Shown: positions 36,515 to 45,322, counted from the stretch's first letter. The stretch: 64,000 bases of DNA from Limnohabitans sp. Rim11 (GCF_001269365.1 NZ_CXOM01000002.1:777440-841439); one strand, 5' to 3'. Notes: generated from the sequence alone by a model not told the origin. Translations and numbers: made by a program.

Positions 36515-36879
36515 GTGTGAAGCCTGCCAGACCGTCGCTGGTGCTAGCAGAAATGCCATGACGCAAGTCATGGGCCGAAAGGCCGCACTGGAGGAACGTC
36601 CGGACTGCACAGGACAGCGTAGGAGGTAACACCTCTCCACCGAAAGGCCGCAAGGCACCAAGGTGAGGATTAGAGCAACAGAGACGAGCCGATTGAGTTC
36701 GGGTGAAACGGGCAATCTCTACGCGCAGCAATACCAAATAGGCACACGTTGATCTGGTTCCGGAGAGTGTGCGGGTAGGTAGCACCGAGCCGAGTGGGCA
36801 ACCCTCGGCCCAGAGTAATGGCGGTCACATTGAGGGCAACTTCAATGCACAGAATCCGGCTTATCGGTAGGCTTCACAC
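36515..36879 (+). ncRNA. rnpB: RNase P RNA, type A
   Basis: The 365-nt region has the universally conserved blocks GAGGAACGTCCGGACTGC, AGAGTAATGGCGGTCAC and ACAGAATCCGGCTTATCGG in the correct order. The ends GTGTGAAGCCT (36515-36525) and AGGCTTCACAC (36869-36879) pair as helix P1, which fixes the boundaries to within a few bases. It is the catalytic RNA for tRNA 5' maturation. A terminator hairpin follows at 36905. Reading frames across it are artefacts. Confidence 0.97.
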
Positions 36880-36904
36880 TTTATTTCTTGGCTGTATGAA
36901 GGTC

Positions 36905-36943
36905 AAAAAAAACGCGCTCTGGTGTGAACCAGCGCGCGTTTTT
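36905..36943. terminator. Bidirectional terminator between rnpB and the Rrf2 gene
   Basis: AACGCGCTCTGG (36911-36922) pairs with CCAGCGCGCGTT (36929-36940), one mismatch, loop TGTGAA, with A and T runs on the two sides. It serves rnpB on the plus strand and probably the Rrf2 gene, whose stop is at 36963, on the minus strand. Confidence 0.85.
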
Positions 36944-36962
36944 GCTTTTGGTCTGAAAATGT

Positions 36963-37490
36963 TCAGCGAGTGGGCACCAAGCTGGCTGCCAAAGCAAACA
37001 CAGAGTTAGGAACATTCACCTTCACGGGCTGGCTTTTGGGCTTGGCAAACACACCACGCTTGACCACGGAAGGCGCGGGTTCTACCGTGACACCTTTGGC
37101 GCGCTGCTCTGACACCAATTGGCGCAAGCTGATGGACTGCAAATGCGCCAACATCTTTTCATGCAGACTGGCCCACAATTCGCTGCTCATCCAATTGCCA
37201 GCTTCAGCACTGCTAGCGTCTTCAGATTCGGCAGAGAAGTCAACGGCACTGACGATGTCGGCCATGGTGATTTTTTCGGCACTGCGTGCCAAAGAATAAC
37301 CGCCACCTGGGCCGCGTGTGCTTTCGACCAATTGGTGCTGTCGCAATTTGCTAAACAGCTGCTCCAAATAGGAGAGTGAAATTTGGTGACGCTCGCTGAT
37401 GGCCGAGAGCGAGACGGGACCGCGATCTTCGCGCAAAGCGACATCGATCATGGCCGTGACGGCAAAACGACTTTTGGTGCTCAAACGCAT
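36963..37490 (-). CDS. Rrf2/IscR-like regulator without cysteines
   Basis: The 175-residue protein has the Rrf2 winged helix (MRLSTKSRFAVTAMIDVALR, ISLSYLEQLFSKLRQHQLVE, STRGPGGGYSLAR) as in IscR. The segment that normally carries three Fe-S ligand cysteines around residues 92-106 reads FSAESEDASSAEAGNWM, and the whole protein has no cysteine. It therefore cannot bind a cluster through cysteines. The C-terminus has a basic tail (KRGVFAKPKSQPVKV). No isc genes are adjacent. A near-palindrome at 37518-37537 just upstream could be its own operator. The target genes are unknown. Confidence 0.85.
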   Translation of the reverse strand: MRLSTKSRFAVTAMIDVALREDRGPVSLSAISERHQISLSYLEQLFSKLRQHQLVESTRGPGGGYSLARSAEKITMADIVSAVDFSAESEDASSAEAGNWMSSELWASLHEKMLAHLQSISLRQLVSEQRAKGVTVEPAPSVVKRGVFAKPKSQPVKVNVPNSVFALAASLVPTR

Positions 37491-37517
37491 GTTGTTTTTC
37501 CTTTCAGCTCAAGCTAC

Positions 37518-37537
37518 GAACATTCATGTGAATATTC
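37518..37537. promoter_or_regulatory. Near-palindrome upstream of the Rrf2 gene
   Basis: GAACATTCAT followed by GTGAATATTC is a 20-bp inverted repeat with 8 of 10 pairs matched, 28 nt before the Rrf2 start codon. Rrf2 regulators bind as dimers and often autoregulate, so it is a reasonable operator candidate. Confidence 0.4.
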
Positions 37538-37632
37538 TCTCAAACTTACAAGATAAATGAGGATGCCCTGATGAATTTCAAGGGTTTGTGGGAACTTATT
37601 GTGGCGAATTTGCGCAAAAACAGCGTTTTTGT

Positions 37633-38379
37633 TCAAAATCTTTCATAGGGCATCAAGGCCCGCCACTGACCCGGGGACAAAGGCGCCATCAAAACACGTC
37701 CCATTCTGACTCTTTTGAGACCAATCAGGCGCAGCCCTGTATTTTCAATCACACCGGCCGCATACCCCGGTTGGTACCCTTTAAAAGCCATGCGCAAACC
37801 TGTTTTTTCGGGCGTGGCGCTGCTGATGCTGGTTTTGAGGCCCGTGGGGCACATGTCGTGCAACTGGTCTGGGCTGACAGACCCTTGAACTTCAGCCAAC
37901 ATTTCATGCTCTAAGGGCGTGCGCTCGTCCAGCAATTTGCGCAGCATGGCGGGGTCTTCCGAAAGCACCACCAAGCCGGTGGCAGCATCTTCCAAAGCTG
38001 CGGCACATTGCAACAATTTTTGCAGACGCGGTGTCAAAGTGATGCCAGAGCGGTCTTGGTTGGAACGCATGTCGGGCGTTAAGGATTTCCAAACGTTGGT
38101 GTGGCTTTGGGGCAAACAGCTCTGCCCCGCGGTCTTGTGCAAGATGACAGACAGCAATGGGACCTTGCCGCGTTGCGCGGTGCTGTGAACATCGATGGTT
38201 TGGTTTTGGACGCGGTGGGCAGGCTCGTCCACCACCACGTTGTCGACCTTGACCCAGCCACCCACAATCACTTGCTCGGCCTCGGCGCGAGAGCACTTCA
38301 AAATATCTGCAACTCGTTTGGACAGGCGAATGCCTTCGGTGCTGGGCGTGGTGATAGGCGTGGTGATGGGGCTTGTCAT
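37633..38379 (-). CDS. S4-domain pseudouridine-synthase-like protein, degenerate active site
   Basis: A 248-residue protein with an N-terminal S4 RNA-binding domain (IRLSKRVADILKCSRAEAEQ, VIVGGWVKVDN) and a RsuA/RluF-like second domain. The catalytic GRLDxxTxGL motif reads AALEDAATGL at residues 127-136: the essential Asp is Glu130 and the preceding Arg is Ala128. Other family traits remain (HEMLAEVQGSVSPDQL, GLRLIGLKRVRMG). It may bind RNA without modifying it, or use a shifted acidic residue. ATG 38379 is chosen over 38532; the longer frame lies inside the next gene. It starts 1 nt after the Nudix-MBL gene. Confidence 0.75.
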   Translation of the reverse strand: MTSPITTPITTPSTEGIRLSKRVADILKCSRAEAEQVIVGGWVKVDNVVVDEPAHRVQNQTIDVHSTAQRGKVPLLSVILHKTAGQSCLPQSHTNVWKSLTPDMRSNQDRSGITLTPRLQKLLQCAAALEDAATGLVVLSEDPAMLRKLLDERTPLEHEMLAEVQGSVSPDQLHDMCPTGLKTSISSATPEKTGLRMAFKGYQPGYAAGVIENTGLRLIGLKRVRMGRVLMAPLSPGQWRALMPYERF

Positions 38380-38380
38380 G

Positions 38381-40021
38381 TCAGTTGTTGCCAGGTGGCA
38401 TGGACTGAATGCGGTCCACATGCGCTTGTAATGATCTTGCAGCCACAGGCCACAAACGCGGCGGTACATCGTCGTAGGCGTGCGCGACCCACTGTTCGAG
38501 GGTGCCGTTGGGTAAGGCGCGCATGGCGGCAATGACTTTGGCTTCTCGCTTCAAGCGATGGGCTTTAAGTTGGGCAATGGCTTGTTCGGCAAAGCCCAGC
38601 ACATAGCCGTGTGCCGGCAAAATGAACTCGAGCTTGTGGGTGCGGCATTCTGATGCCAGCAAATCTAGCGAATCAAGATAATCGTTCATGCCACCATCGG
38701 GTGGGTTGACCACAGTGGTGCTGCCGTTGAGCACATGGTCACCGGAAAACAGCAAGCCGTCTTCGAGCAAGGCCAAGCATAAATGGTTGGCCGCATGGCC
38801 GGGGGTGTGCAGGACCTTTAGGCTGTGCTCACCCACCTTGAGAACTTCGCCATGGGCCAAGTTGCGGTCGGGCGTGAATTGACTTTGGGCGTTGGCGGTG
38901 CTGGCAGAGGCGAGTCCTAAAACAGGCGGCAAGCCTAATGGGGAATCTTGGCACAGCGCCTGCAAAGGCTTGGCACCCGGCGAGTGATCGGGGTGCGAAT
39001 GGGTGCACACAATCATGCGAATTTGACCGCTGGTAGCGCGCCAAATTTTTTCCAAATGATCGGGGTCAGCGGGGCCTGGATCAATCACGATGTAGCCACT
39101 GAGCGGGTCGCCTACCCAATACGTGTTGGTACCGGGGCCGGTCATCACACCAGGGTTGGGCGCTGTGAGGCGTTGGACGTTTTTGAGCAAGGCCACGGGG
39201 TGGTCGGACTGCCAATCGAGGTGGTGAACGATTTGGCCATCGGGACTGGTCAGGGCCAACTCGCCATAGGGCGACTCGTGTTCCATGTAGCGCTCTTCTT
39301 TGCCGGCCAACCAACCTGCGCGTGGGCAACTGGTCCACAAAGGTTCGTCGTTGACGGCACAGGCGTCCAACACGGCTTGTACATCGGCAAAAGGCGTGAG
39401 GCGCTGCAAGGTGCGAATGGTGGGGAAGATGATGAAGAAGTCGCCGGCTTCGTGGCGCTTGAGCGCATCGGCTGGGCGGACCCACACTGGTTCGAACTGT
39501 TCTGATTCGTCGGCCACTGGCGTTTGCCCTTCGGGCATGCGAGCGACCAAAAAAGGCACATCAAAGCGCTTGGGCAAATCGCGGTCCGTAATCCAGTGGG
39601 CCAGCACAAACACCTGATCGGCGGCCAGTTTCATGCCGTGTGCAGCACATTGAGCCGCAAAGGGCTGGCTGCGATTGAGCAAGGCAATGTCTTGTTCAGT
39701 GGCCATGCTGTGGTTGGCTTTGTAGGCCAACAAAATGCCCAGCTCTTCGAAGCTTTCGCGAATGGCCGCAATGGCTTGCGTGAGATGCAGGTCACTTTGG
39801 GTGTCTCTGCGCAGCGCTTGCGCATGCGAGGCTGCATCGAGCGCGTCAATGCCGCCGCCTGGAAACACATAAGCGCCTGGGGCAAAACTGGCAGTGAGTG
39901 AGCGCCGAGTCATGAGCACTTCAATGCCTTGGGCACTGTCTCGCAGCAACAAGACGGTAGCGGCCGGCCGAGTAGCGGCGGGCTCTCGCTGTGGATGTAA
40001 GAGTTGTTGAGGTCTAACCAT
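38381..40021 (-). CDS. Nudix hydrolase / MBL-fold hydrolase fusion
   Basis: The 546-residue protein combines two enzymes. The N-terminal part is Nudix-like: [15 protein letters not shown], then, after an insertion, [11 protein letters not shown] (residues 87-97), which has the REXXEEXG core. The insertion between the Gly and REXXEE parts resembles NUDT19-type proteins. The C-terminal part has [11 protein letters not shown] at 340-350 (HxHxDH), [18 protein letters not shown] and LPAHG, a full two-metal MBL site like LACTB2. The fusion suggests linked hydrolysis of a nucleotide or CoA derivative and a thioester or RNA, but this is inference. ATG 40021 is preferred to the frame start at 40066, which overlaps the divergent dapF leader. 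Confidence 0.85.
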   Translation of the reverse strand: MVRPQQLLHPQREPAATRPAATVLLLRDSAQGIEVLMTRRSLTASFAPGAYVFPGGGIDALDAASHAQALRRDTQSDLHLTQAIAAIRESFEELGILLAYKANHSMATEQDIALLNRSQPFAAQCAAHGMKLAADQVFVLAHWITDRDLPKRFDVPFLVARMPEGQTPVADESEQFEPVWVRPADALKRHEAGDFFIIFPTIRTLQRLTPFADVQAVLDACAVNDEPLWTSCPRAGWLAGKEERYMEHESPYGELALTSPDGQIVHHLDWQSDHPVALLKNVQRLTAPNPGVMTGPGTNTYWVGDPLSGYIVIDPGPADPDHLEKIWRATSGQIRMIVCTHSHPDHSPGAKPLQALCQDSPLGLPPVLGLASASTANAQSQFTPDRNLAHGEVLKVGEHSLKVLHTPGHAANHLCLALLEDGLLFSGDHVLNGSTTVVNPPDGGMNDYLDSLDLLASECRTHKLEFILPAHGYVLGFAEQAIAQLKAHRLKREAKVIAAMRALPNGTLEQWVAHAYDDVPPRLWPVAARSLQAHVDRIQSMPPGNN

Positions 40022-40109
40022 GGCCCGATTATCGGGCCTAGTGCGCCGCTTGTCGCCTTCGCGCATTGGCTATGTTCAAACCAAGCCCCGAACAGACGAT
40101 AATTCAAGC

Positions 40110-41000
40110 ATGCGAATTCGCTTTACAAAAATGCAAGGGGCGGGCAACGATTTTGTGGTGCTCGATGAAACGCGTGCGCGTTTGAATCTGACCACGGCCC
40201 AATACCGTTTCTTGGCCGACCGCCATTTTGGGGTAGGCGCCGATCAAATTCTCACGGTGCGCCCAGCGCCCAACGACACGCTCGATTTTGAATACGTCAT
40301 TCACAACGCCGATGGTGGCGAGGTGGAGCACTGTGGCAACGGCGCGCGCTGCTTTGTGCGCTATGTGCGCGACAAGGGTCTCACCACCAAAGAACGCGTT
40401 CGCGTGAAGGTGCAGCAAGGCGAAATTGAATTGCAAATGAACGCGGATGGCCGTGTGACTGTCAACATGGGCGCCCCCATCTTGGATTTGCCCAAGGTGC
40501 CATTCAAAGCGGATGGCTTGAAGCACACCTTGGTCAACGGCTGTGAAGTTTGGCAGTTGCCATTAAGCGCTACAGAGGCAAGTGCGCTTGCCAATGTGGC
40601 CGTGGTGTCGATGGGCAATCCGCATGCTGTTCAGGTGGTCGACAACGTCGACACTGCGCCCGTTCTGACGCACGGTCCTTTGATTGAACACCACGCTTCA
40701 TTTCCCAATCGCGTCAATGCAGGGTTCATGCAAATTGTGAACCGCGATACTGTGCGCTTGCGCGTGTTTGAGCGTGGCGCTGGCGAAACTTTGGCCTGTG
40801 GCACAGGCGCTTGCGCTGCTGTGGTGGCCGGTATTCGCATGGGGCTTCTGAATCCCAGAGTAGACGTGCAAACCCATGGCGGTACGCTCACCATTGAATG
40901 GCATGGCCTTGCCAAAAACGATCTGTCTCAAGCCGTCTTCATGACTGGCCCCGCCACCTCCGTATTTGAAGGTGAGATAGACGTTCCTAACTTACCCTGA
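40110..41000 (+). CDS. dapF: Diaminopimelate epimerase
   Basis: The 296-residue enzyme has the two catalytic cysteines in [10 protein letters not shown] and [12 protein letters not shown] and the N-terminal [12 protein letters not shown]. It converts LL- to meso-diaminopimelate for lysine and peptidoglycan, supplying MurE in the dcw cluster downstream. ATG 40110 gives the standard start [15 protein letters not shown]; the frame from 40020 runs into the divergent gene. It leads a conserved dapF-DUF484-xerC unit. Confidence 0.96.
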   Translation: MRIRFTKMQGAGNDFVVLDETRARLNLTTAQYRFLADRHFGVGADQILTVRPAPNDTLDFEYVIHNADGGEVEHCGNGARCFVRYVRDKGLTTKERVRVKVQQGEIELQMNADGRVTVNMGAPILDLPKVPFKADGLKHTLVNGCEVWQLPLSATEASALANVAVVSMGNPHAVQVVDNVDTAPVLTHGPLIEHHASFPNRVNAGFMQIVNRDTVRLRVFERGAGETLACGTGACAAVVAGIRMGLLNPRVDVQTHGGTLTIEWHGLAKNDLSQAVFMTGPATSVFEGEIDVPNLP

Positions 41001-41014
41001 TTCGAAAGACCGGC

Positions 41015-41710
41015 ATGACTCCAACTTCTATCAATCCGATGAACCCCATCACTGAAGATGACATCGCAGATTTTTTAGCCAACACGCCTGATTTTTTTGA
41101 GCGTCATGCCCAGTTGTTGGCGTCGGTTCATTTGATGAGCCCTGACAACCATCGCTCAGTGAGTTTGCAAGAGCGTCAGGCGCAAATGTTGCGCGACAAA
41201 ATTCGTGCCTTGGAAATGCGCATCATGGACATGATTCGCCATGGCAACGAAAACATGATCATCACCGAGAAGCTGCAAAAGTGGGCCTGTGAGTTGTTGC
41301 AGACGCCTGCAGCGGAACGTGTTCCTTCTGCGTTGAAAAATATCGAGTCGCGCTTTCAAGTGCCCCAAGTGGCGGTGCGTTTGTGGGGCGTCTCAGATGT
41401 ATTTACCGATGCGGCCTATGCCCAAGCTGTCGCCGATGAAGTCAAACAAACTGTTTCAACGTACAACTCACCTTTTGTGGGTGCCAGTGCCGGCCTTGAT
41501 CCTGTTCAATGGTTGCAAGAGCCTGCGCAAGCGGCCTCGGTGGCGCTGTTGCCGCTGCGTTTGACAAAAGATCAGGCGCCATTTGGTTTGTTGGTTTTGG
41601 CATCGCCCGATGCCCAACGTTTTCACAGCGGCATGGGCACCGATTTTCTAGAGCACTTGGCAGAGCTTTGCAGTGCGGCATTCTCAGCCTTGTTGCCTGC
41701 CAAAGGATAA
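41015..41710 (+). CDS. DUF484 family protein
   Basis: A 231-residue protein with the DUF484 start (IADFLANTPDFFERHAQLLA, and SLQERQAQMLRDKIRALEMR as a probable coiled coil) and a GAF-like second half. The family is regularly found between dapF and xerC, as here, but has no assigned biochemical role. The gaps are 14 nt to dapF and 10 nt to xerC, so all three are cotranscribed. Confidence 0.87.
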   Translation: MTPTSINPMNPITEDDIADFLANTPDFFERHAQLLASVHLMSPDNHRSVSLQERQAQMLRDKIRALEMRIMDMIRHGNENMIITEKLQKWACELLQTPAAERVPSALKNIESRFQVPQVAVRLWGVSDVFTDAAYAQAVADEVKQTVSTYNSPFVGASAGLDPVQWLQEPAQAASVALLPLRLTKDQAPFGLLVLASPDAQRFHSGMGTDFLEHLAELCSAAFSALLPAKG

Positions 41711-41720
41711 GGCTTTTAAC

Positions 41721-42698
41721 ATGGACGAGCGCGTCGCTCGGTACCTAGACCATGTGCGTTTTGAAAAACGCCTGGCCGAGCGAACCACGACGCTTTACTC
41801 GCTGGACCTGCACAAATTGACCGAGTTGGCGAATGCGGCCAATGTCGATTTAGCCCAAGTTCAAACGGTGCATGTGCGCCGTTGGGTGGCACAAATGCAC
41901 AGTGGTGGCCGCACAGGCCGCGGCATTGCCCTCATTCTGTCGGGCTGGCGAGGTTTCTACCATTGGTTGGCGCGCGAGAGTCTCATTGCACACAACCCTG
42001 TTGAGGGGGTGCGTGCCCCCAAAGTGGCCAAGCCTTTGCCCAAAGCCTTGGGCGTCGATGAAGCCGTGCAATTGGCAGAACATATTGAGGAAGCAGACGA
42101 CCCCTGGTTAGAAGCGCGTGATGCTGCCATGGTGGAACTGTTGTATGGCTGTGGTTTGCGGGTGGCCGAGCTGACCGGTTTGGATGTGGTGGCCAGTACG
42201 GAAGCGTCCAAAAAAGGCCGGGGCTGGATAGATTTACAAGGCGCCGAAGTGATGGTGCAAGGCAAGGGCGGCAAGCGCAGAACGGTGCCTTTGGGTCAAG
42301 CGGCTTTGAAAGCACTCGCCATTTGGTTGCCTTTGCGCAGTCAAGCCATGGGCATGATGACGCAAGCAGTGCCGGGCTTGTCAGATGCTGCGCTGGCGCT
42401 GTTTCCGGGTCAGCATGGCACGCGCTTGACGGCGCAGTCGGTTTGGCAACGCTTAAAGCGCCGCAGCTTGTTGGCTGGCCTGGCCACGCCGGTGCATCCC
42501 CACATGTTGCGGCACTCGTTTGCCAGCCATGTGCTGCAATCGAGCAGCGACCTTCGGGCGGTGCAAGAGTTGTTGGGTCATGCCAACATCAGCACCACGC
42601 AGGTCTATACGCGTTTAGATTTTCAGCATCTGGCCAAGGCCTACGACGCGGCCCACCCCAGGGCTAAACGCGGTGCTGGCAATTCAGAGAAAAAATAA
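41721..42698 (+). CDS. xerC: Tyrosine recombinase XerC
   Basis: The 325-residue protein has a SAM-like N-terminal domain and a full catalytic set: Arg147 (GCGLRVAEL), Lys182 (GKGGKRRTVP), His261 and Arg264 (HPHMLRHSFASH), His287 (LGHANIS) and Tyr296 (QVYTRLD). With XerD it resolves chromosome dimers at dif near the division septum. The neighbourhood (after dapF and DUF484) is typical for housekeeping XerC and argues against an integrase. ATG 41721 is used rather than the frame start at 41673 inside DUF484. Confidence 0.95.
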   Translation: MDERVARYLDHVRFEKRLAERTTTLYSLDLHKLTELANAANVDLAQVQTVHVRRWVAQMHSGGRTGRGIALILSGWRGFYHWLARESLIAHNPVEGVRAPKVAKPLPKALGVDEAVQLAEHIEEADDPWLEARDAAMVELLYGCGLRVAELTGLDVVASTEASKKGRGWIDLQGAEVMVQGKGGKRRTVPLGQAALKALAIWLPLRSQAMGMMTQAVPGLSDAALALFPGQHGTRLTAQSVWQRLKRRSLLAGLATPVHPHMLRHSFASHVLQSSSDLRAVQELLGHANISTTQVYTRLDFQHLAKAYDAAHPRAKRGAGNSEKK

Positions 42699-42749
42699 TC
42701 ACCCATTGCCTCAGAGTTTTAGACCCTCACACGGTGGGACAATGCCGGT

Positions 42750-43934
42750 ATGAAAACGATTCGACTCAAAGCAGGCAAAGAACGTTCTTTGCAACGTCAA
42801 CACCCTTGGATTTTTGAATCGGCCATTGCCAAAGGCAGCGCCGATGCCGGAGAAACTGTGCGTGTGGAATCACACGAAGGAGTGTTTTTGGCATGGGCTG
42901 CTTTCAGTCCCACTTCGCGCATTCGTGCCAGGGTTTGGAGTTTTGACGAAGCCCAACGCATCGACAACGCATTCATTGAGGGCTTGATTCAAAAATCGGT
43001 GCAAGCCCGCAGTTTGTTTGACATTCAAAGCAATGGCATGCGTTTGGTGCATGGTGAGTCCGATGGCTTGCCGGGTTTGGTGGTGGACCGCTATGACGAT
43101 ACATTGGTGGCGCAATTTACTTCTTGCGGCACAGAGCGTTTCAAGCAAGTGATGGCCGATGCGCTGCTTAAAGCCACGGGTTTGACCAAGCTGTATGAGC
43201 GCTCGGATGCCAACGTGCGTTCATTGGAAGGCTTGCCAGAAGTCACAGGTTGGTTGCGAGGCAAGGGCCCCACCGAGATCAAGTTGCAAGAGCATCAGTG
43301 GCAGTTGTCACTCAACATTGCAGAGGGTCACAAAACAGGTTTTTATTTGGATCAGCGCGATAGCCGCTACCGGTTTTACCAACACTCGGTGTTTCGCAAA
43401 TTTAAAAGCGTGCTCAATTGTTACTGCTACACAGGGGGCTTCAGTGTGGCTGCACTTGCGGGGGGTGCTGCGCATGTCACGTCAATTGATTCTTCGGGGC
43501 CTGCCATTGAAAAGGCCAAGGCCAATGTGTTGCTGAATGGCTTTGACTTGTCTCGCACCACGTTCATGGATGCCGACGTCAATGCTTCATTGCGTGCGTT
43601 CATTGAGCAAGGCGTTCAGTTTGATGCCATTGTGTTGGATCCGCCTAAGTTTGCACCGACGGCGGCGCATGCCGATCGGGCTGCTAGAGCTTACAAGGAT
43701 ATCAATCGGCTGGCGTTTAAGTTGTTGGCGCCGGGTGGAGAGTTGTTTACTTATTCTTGTTCGGGTGGAATCAGTGCCGATTTGTTTCACAAGATTGTGG
43801 CTTCTGCTGGGACAGATGCGGGGGTGGATGGGTACATCAGTGAGCGTTTGCAGGGGGCGCCGGATCATCCTATGACTGTTTATTTTCCTGAAGGGGAGTA
43901 CCTTAAGGGGTTGGTGGTGGTTAAGAAGCTTTGA
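42750..43934 (+). CDS. Class I rRNA (cytosine-C5) methyltransferase, RlmI-like
   Basis: The 394-residue protein has an N-terminal PUA-like domain (LKAGKERSLQRQHPWIFESA), then an EEHD-like linker domain with GLPGLVVDRYDD, and a Rossmann methyltransferase (VLNCYCYTGGFSVAALAGGA, ITSIDSS-type acidic loop, DAIVLDPPKFAPT). This is the architecture of RlmI, which methylates C1962 of 23S rRNA. The exact position modified is not proved by sequence alone. A palindromic repeat lies just after the stop. Confidence 0.88.
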   Translation: MKTIRLKAGKERSLQRQHPWIFESAIAKGSADAGETVRVESHEGVFLAWAAFSPTSRIRARVWSFDEAQRIDNAFIEGLIQKSVQARSLFDIQSNGMRLVHGESDGLPGLVVDRYDDTLVAQFTSCGTERFKQVMADALLKATGLTKLYERSDANVRSLEGLPEVTGWLRGKGPTEIKLQEHQWQLSLNIAEGHKTGFYLDQRDSRYRFYQHSVFRKFKSVLNCYCYTGGFSVAALAGGAAHVTSIDSSGPAIEKAKANVLLNGFDLSRTTFMDADVNASLRAFIEQGVQFDAIVLDPPKFAPTAAHADRAARAYKDINRLAFKLLAPGGELFTYSCSGGISADLFHKIVASAGTDAGVDGYISERLQGAPDHPMTVYFPEGEYLKGLVVVKKL

Positions 43935-43954
43935 CTTCCTTGCGCTCGCTGTGC

Positions 43955-44020
43955 AAGGATGCCTTGTGCGGGCGCCTCATACTGGGGTACCAGAAATCGT
44001 TGCCCGCACAAGTCATCCTT
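43955..44020. repeat. Type-1-core palindrome (copy D), divergent core
   Basis: 19-bp arms (43955-43973 and 44002-44020) pair with one mismatch and differ from all other copies. The core (43974-44001) is 28 nt and matches the type-1 core over 27 positions with one change (CTGGGGTACCAG in place of CTGGAGTACCAG). It lies between the methyltransferase stop and the CobW-type gene. Confidence 0.9.
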
Positions 44021-44096
44021 ACCCAGAATAGTTTTTGCGGGGGTGGGTACACTTCATTTAAATATTTCGACTGTTTTCTCTCTTTGGAGTAATTTC

Positions 44097-45224
44097 ATGG
44101 CTTTGATTCCTGCAACCATCCTGACTGGCTTTTTGGGGTCGGGTAAAACGACGCTGCTTAAGCGGGTGTTGACTGAGGCGCATGGTCAGAAGATTGCCAT
44201 CATTGAGAATGAATTTGGTGAAGAGAACATTGACAACGACATTTTGGTGTCGGACACCAATGAGCAAATCATTCAAATGAGCAATGGGTGTATTTGCTGC
44301 ACCATTCGGGAAGATTTGCGGACCACATTACAAACCTTGGCGGCACAAAAACGCAAAGGCGAACTAGATTTTGACCGCGTGGTCATTGAGACTACGGGCT
44401 TGGCTGATCCGGGTCCTGTGGCGCAAACGTTTTTTATGGACGATGAGATTGCCGAGAGCTTTTTGTTGGACTCGATCCTCACCTTGGTCGATGCCAAGCA
44501 TGCGGCGCAGCAACTGAACGACAGGCAAGAAGCGCGTCGTCAGGTGGGCTTTGCAGATCAAATTTTTATCAGCAAGGCAGATTTGGTTGAGCCAGCGGAT
44601 CTGGAAGCTTTGAAGCATCGTTTGGCGCACATGAACCCCCGCGCCCCGCAAAAGGTGGTGCATTTTGGTGAGGTTTCTTTGGCTGAGGTGTTTGATTTGC
44701 GGGGCTTCAACTTGAATGCCAAGCTCGACATCGATCCTGACTTTCTGAAGGAAGATGAGCCGCATGTGCACGACGAGCATTGCGGTCATGATCATGACCA
44801 TGACAAGGCACACGGTCATGCACACGGTCATGCGCAGGGGCACGATCACCACGACCATCAACACGGCGAACATTGCGATCATCCGTCACACCAGGGTGAA
44901 GGCCATGGACATCACCATCACTTTGATGACGATGTGAAGAGTTTTGTCTTTAAATCAGACAGGGCCTTCGATCCTGCCAAGTTGGAAGACTTTTTGGGGG
45001 CCATCGTCAATGTGTATGGTCCGCGCATGCTTCGATACAAGGGTGTCTTGAATATGCAAGGCACTGAAAGAAAAGTCATTTTCCAAGGCGTTCACCAGCT
45101 CATGGGCAGTGATTTAGGGCCTGTTTGGGCTGAAAACGAGCCCAAAGTTAGCAAAATGGTCTTTATTGGGATTGACCTGCCCAAAGACATTTTGTTGCAA
45201 GGCTTGGAACAAAGTTTGGTTTAG
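44097..45224 (+). CDS. CobW/ZNG1-type GTPase metallochaperone
   Basis: The 375-residue protein has Walker A GFLGSGKTT at 11-19, the zinc-binding CxCC motif GCICC at 64-68, ETTGLADPGP, ISKADLVE as the guanine motif, and a CobW C-terminal domain. Between the two domains lies a His/Asp/Gly-rich loop (residues about 220-280, including HDHDHDKAHGHAHGHAQGHD) that should bind several metal ions. Members load zinc or another metal onto client proteins using GTP. ATG 44097 gives the usual MxxIPATILTGFLG start; the longer frame from 43959 runs through the upstream palindrome. Confidence 0.9.
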   Translation: MALIPATILTGFLGSGKTTLLKRVLTEAHGQKIAIIENEFGEENIDNDILVSDTNEQIIQMSNGCICCTIREDLRTTLQTLAAQKRKGELDFDRVVIETTGLADPGPVAQTFFMDDEIAESFLLDSILTLVDAKHAAQQLNDRQEARRQVGFADQIFISKADLVEPADLEALKHRLAHMNPRAPQKVVHFGEVSLAEVFDLRGFNLNAKLDIDPDFLKEDEPHVHDEHCGHDHDHDKAHGHAHGHAQGHDHHDHQHGEHCDHPSHQGEGHGHHHHFDDDVKSFVFKSDRAFDPAKLEDFLGAIVNVYGPRMLRYKGVLNMQGTERKVIFQGVHQLMGSDLGPVWAENEPKVSKMVFIGIDLPKDILLQGLEQSLV

Positions 45225-45322
45225 TTTTTCTGAAAGCGTTTTAAGGCCGTTCAGTCGCTACAATCTGCGCCCTGACGGGGTCCCTTAATCGGGGCCTCCA
45301 TATGCCCAGAAGGTCGAGAATC

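Noticed and set aside
36474..36785. Open frames on the minus strand across 36474-36785
   Set aside because: The DNA is the RNase P RNA gene, identified by several conserved blocks and a closing helix.
41721..42698. Phage or island integrase
   Set aside because: All residues fit a tyrosine recombinase, but the dapF-DUF484 operon context and size identify housekeeping XerC.
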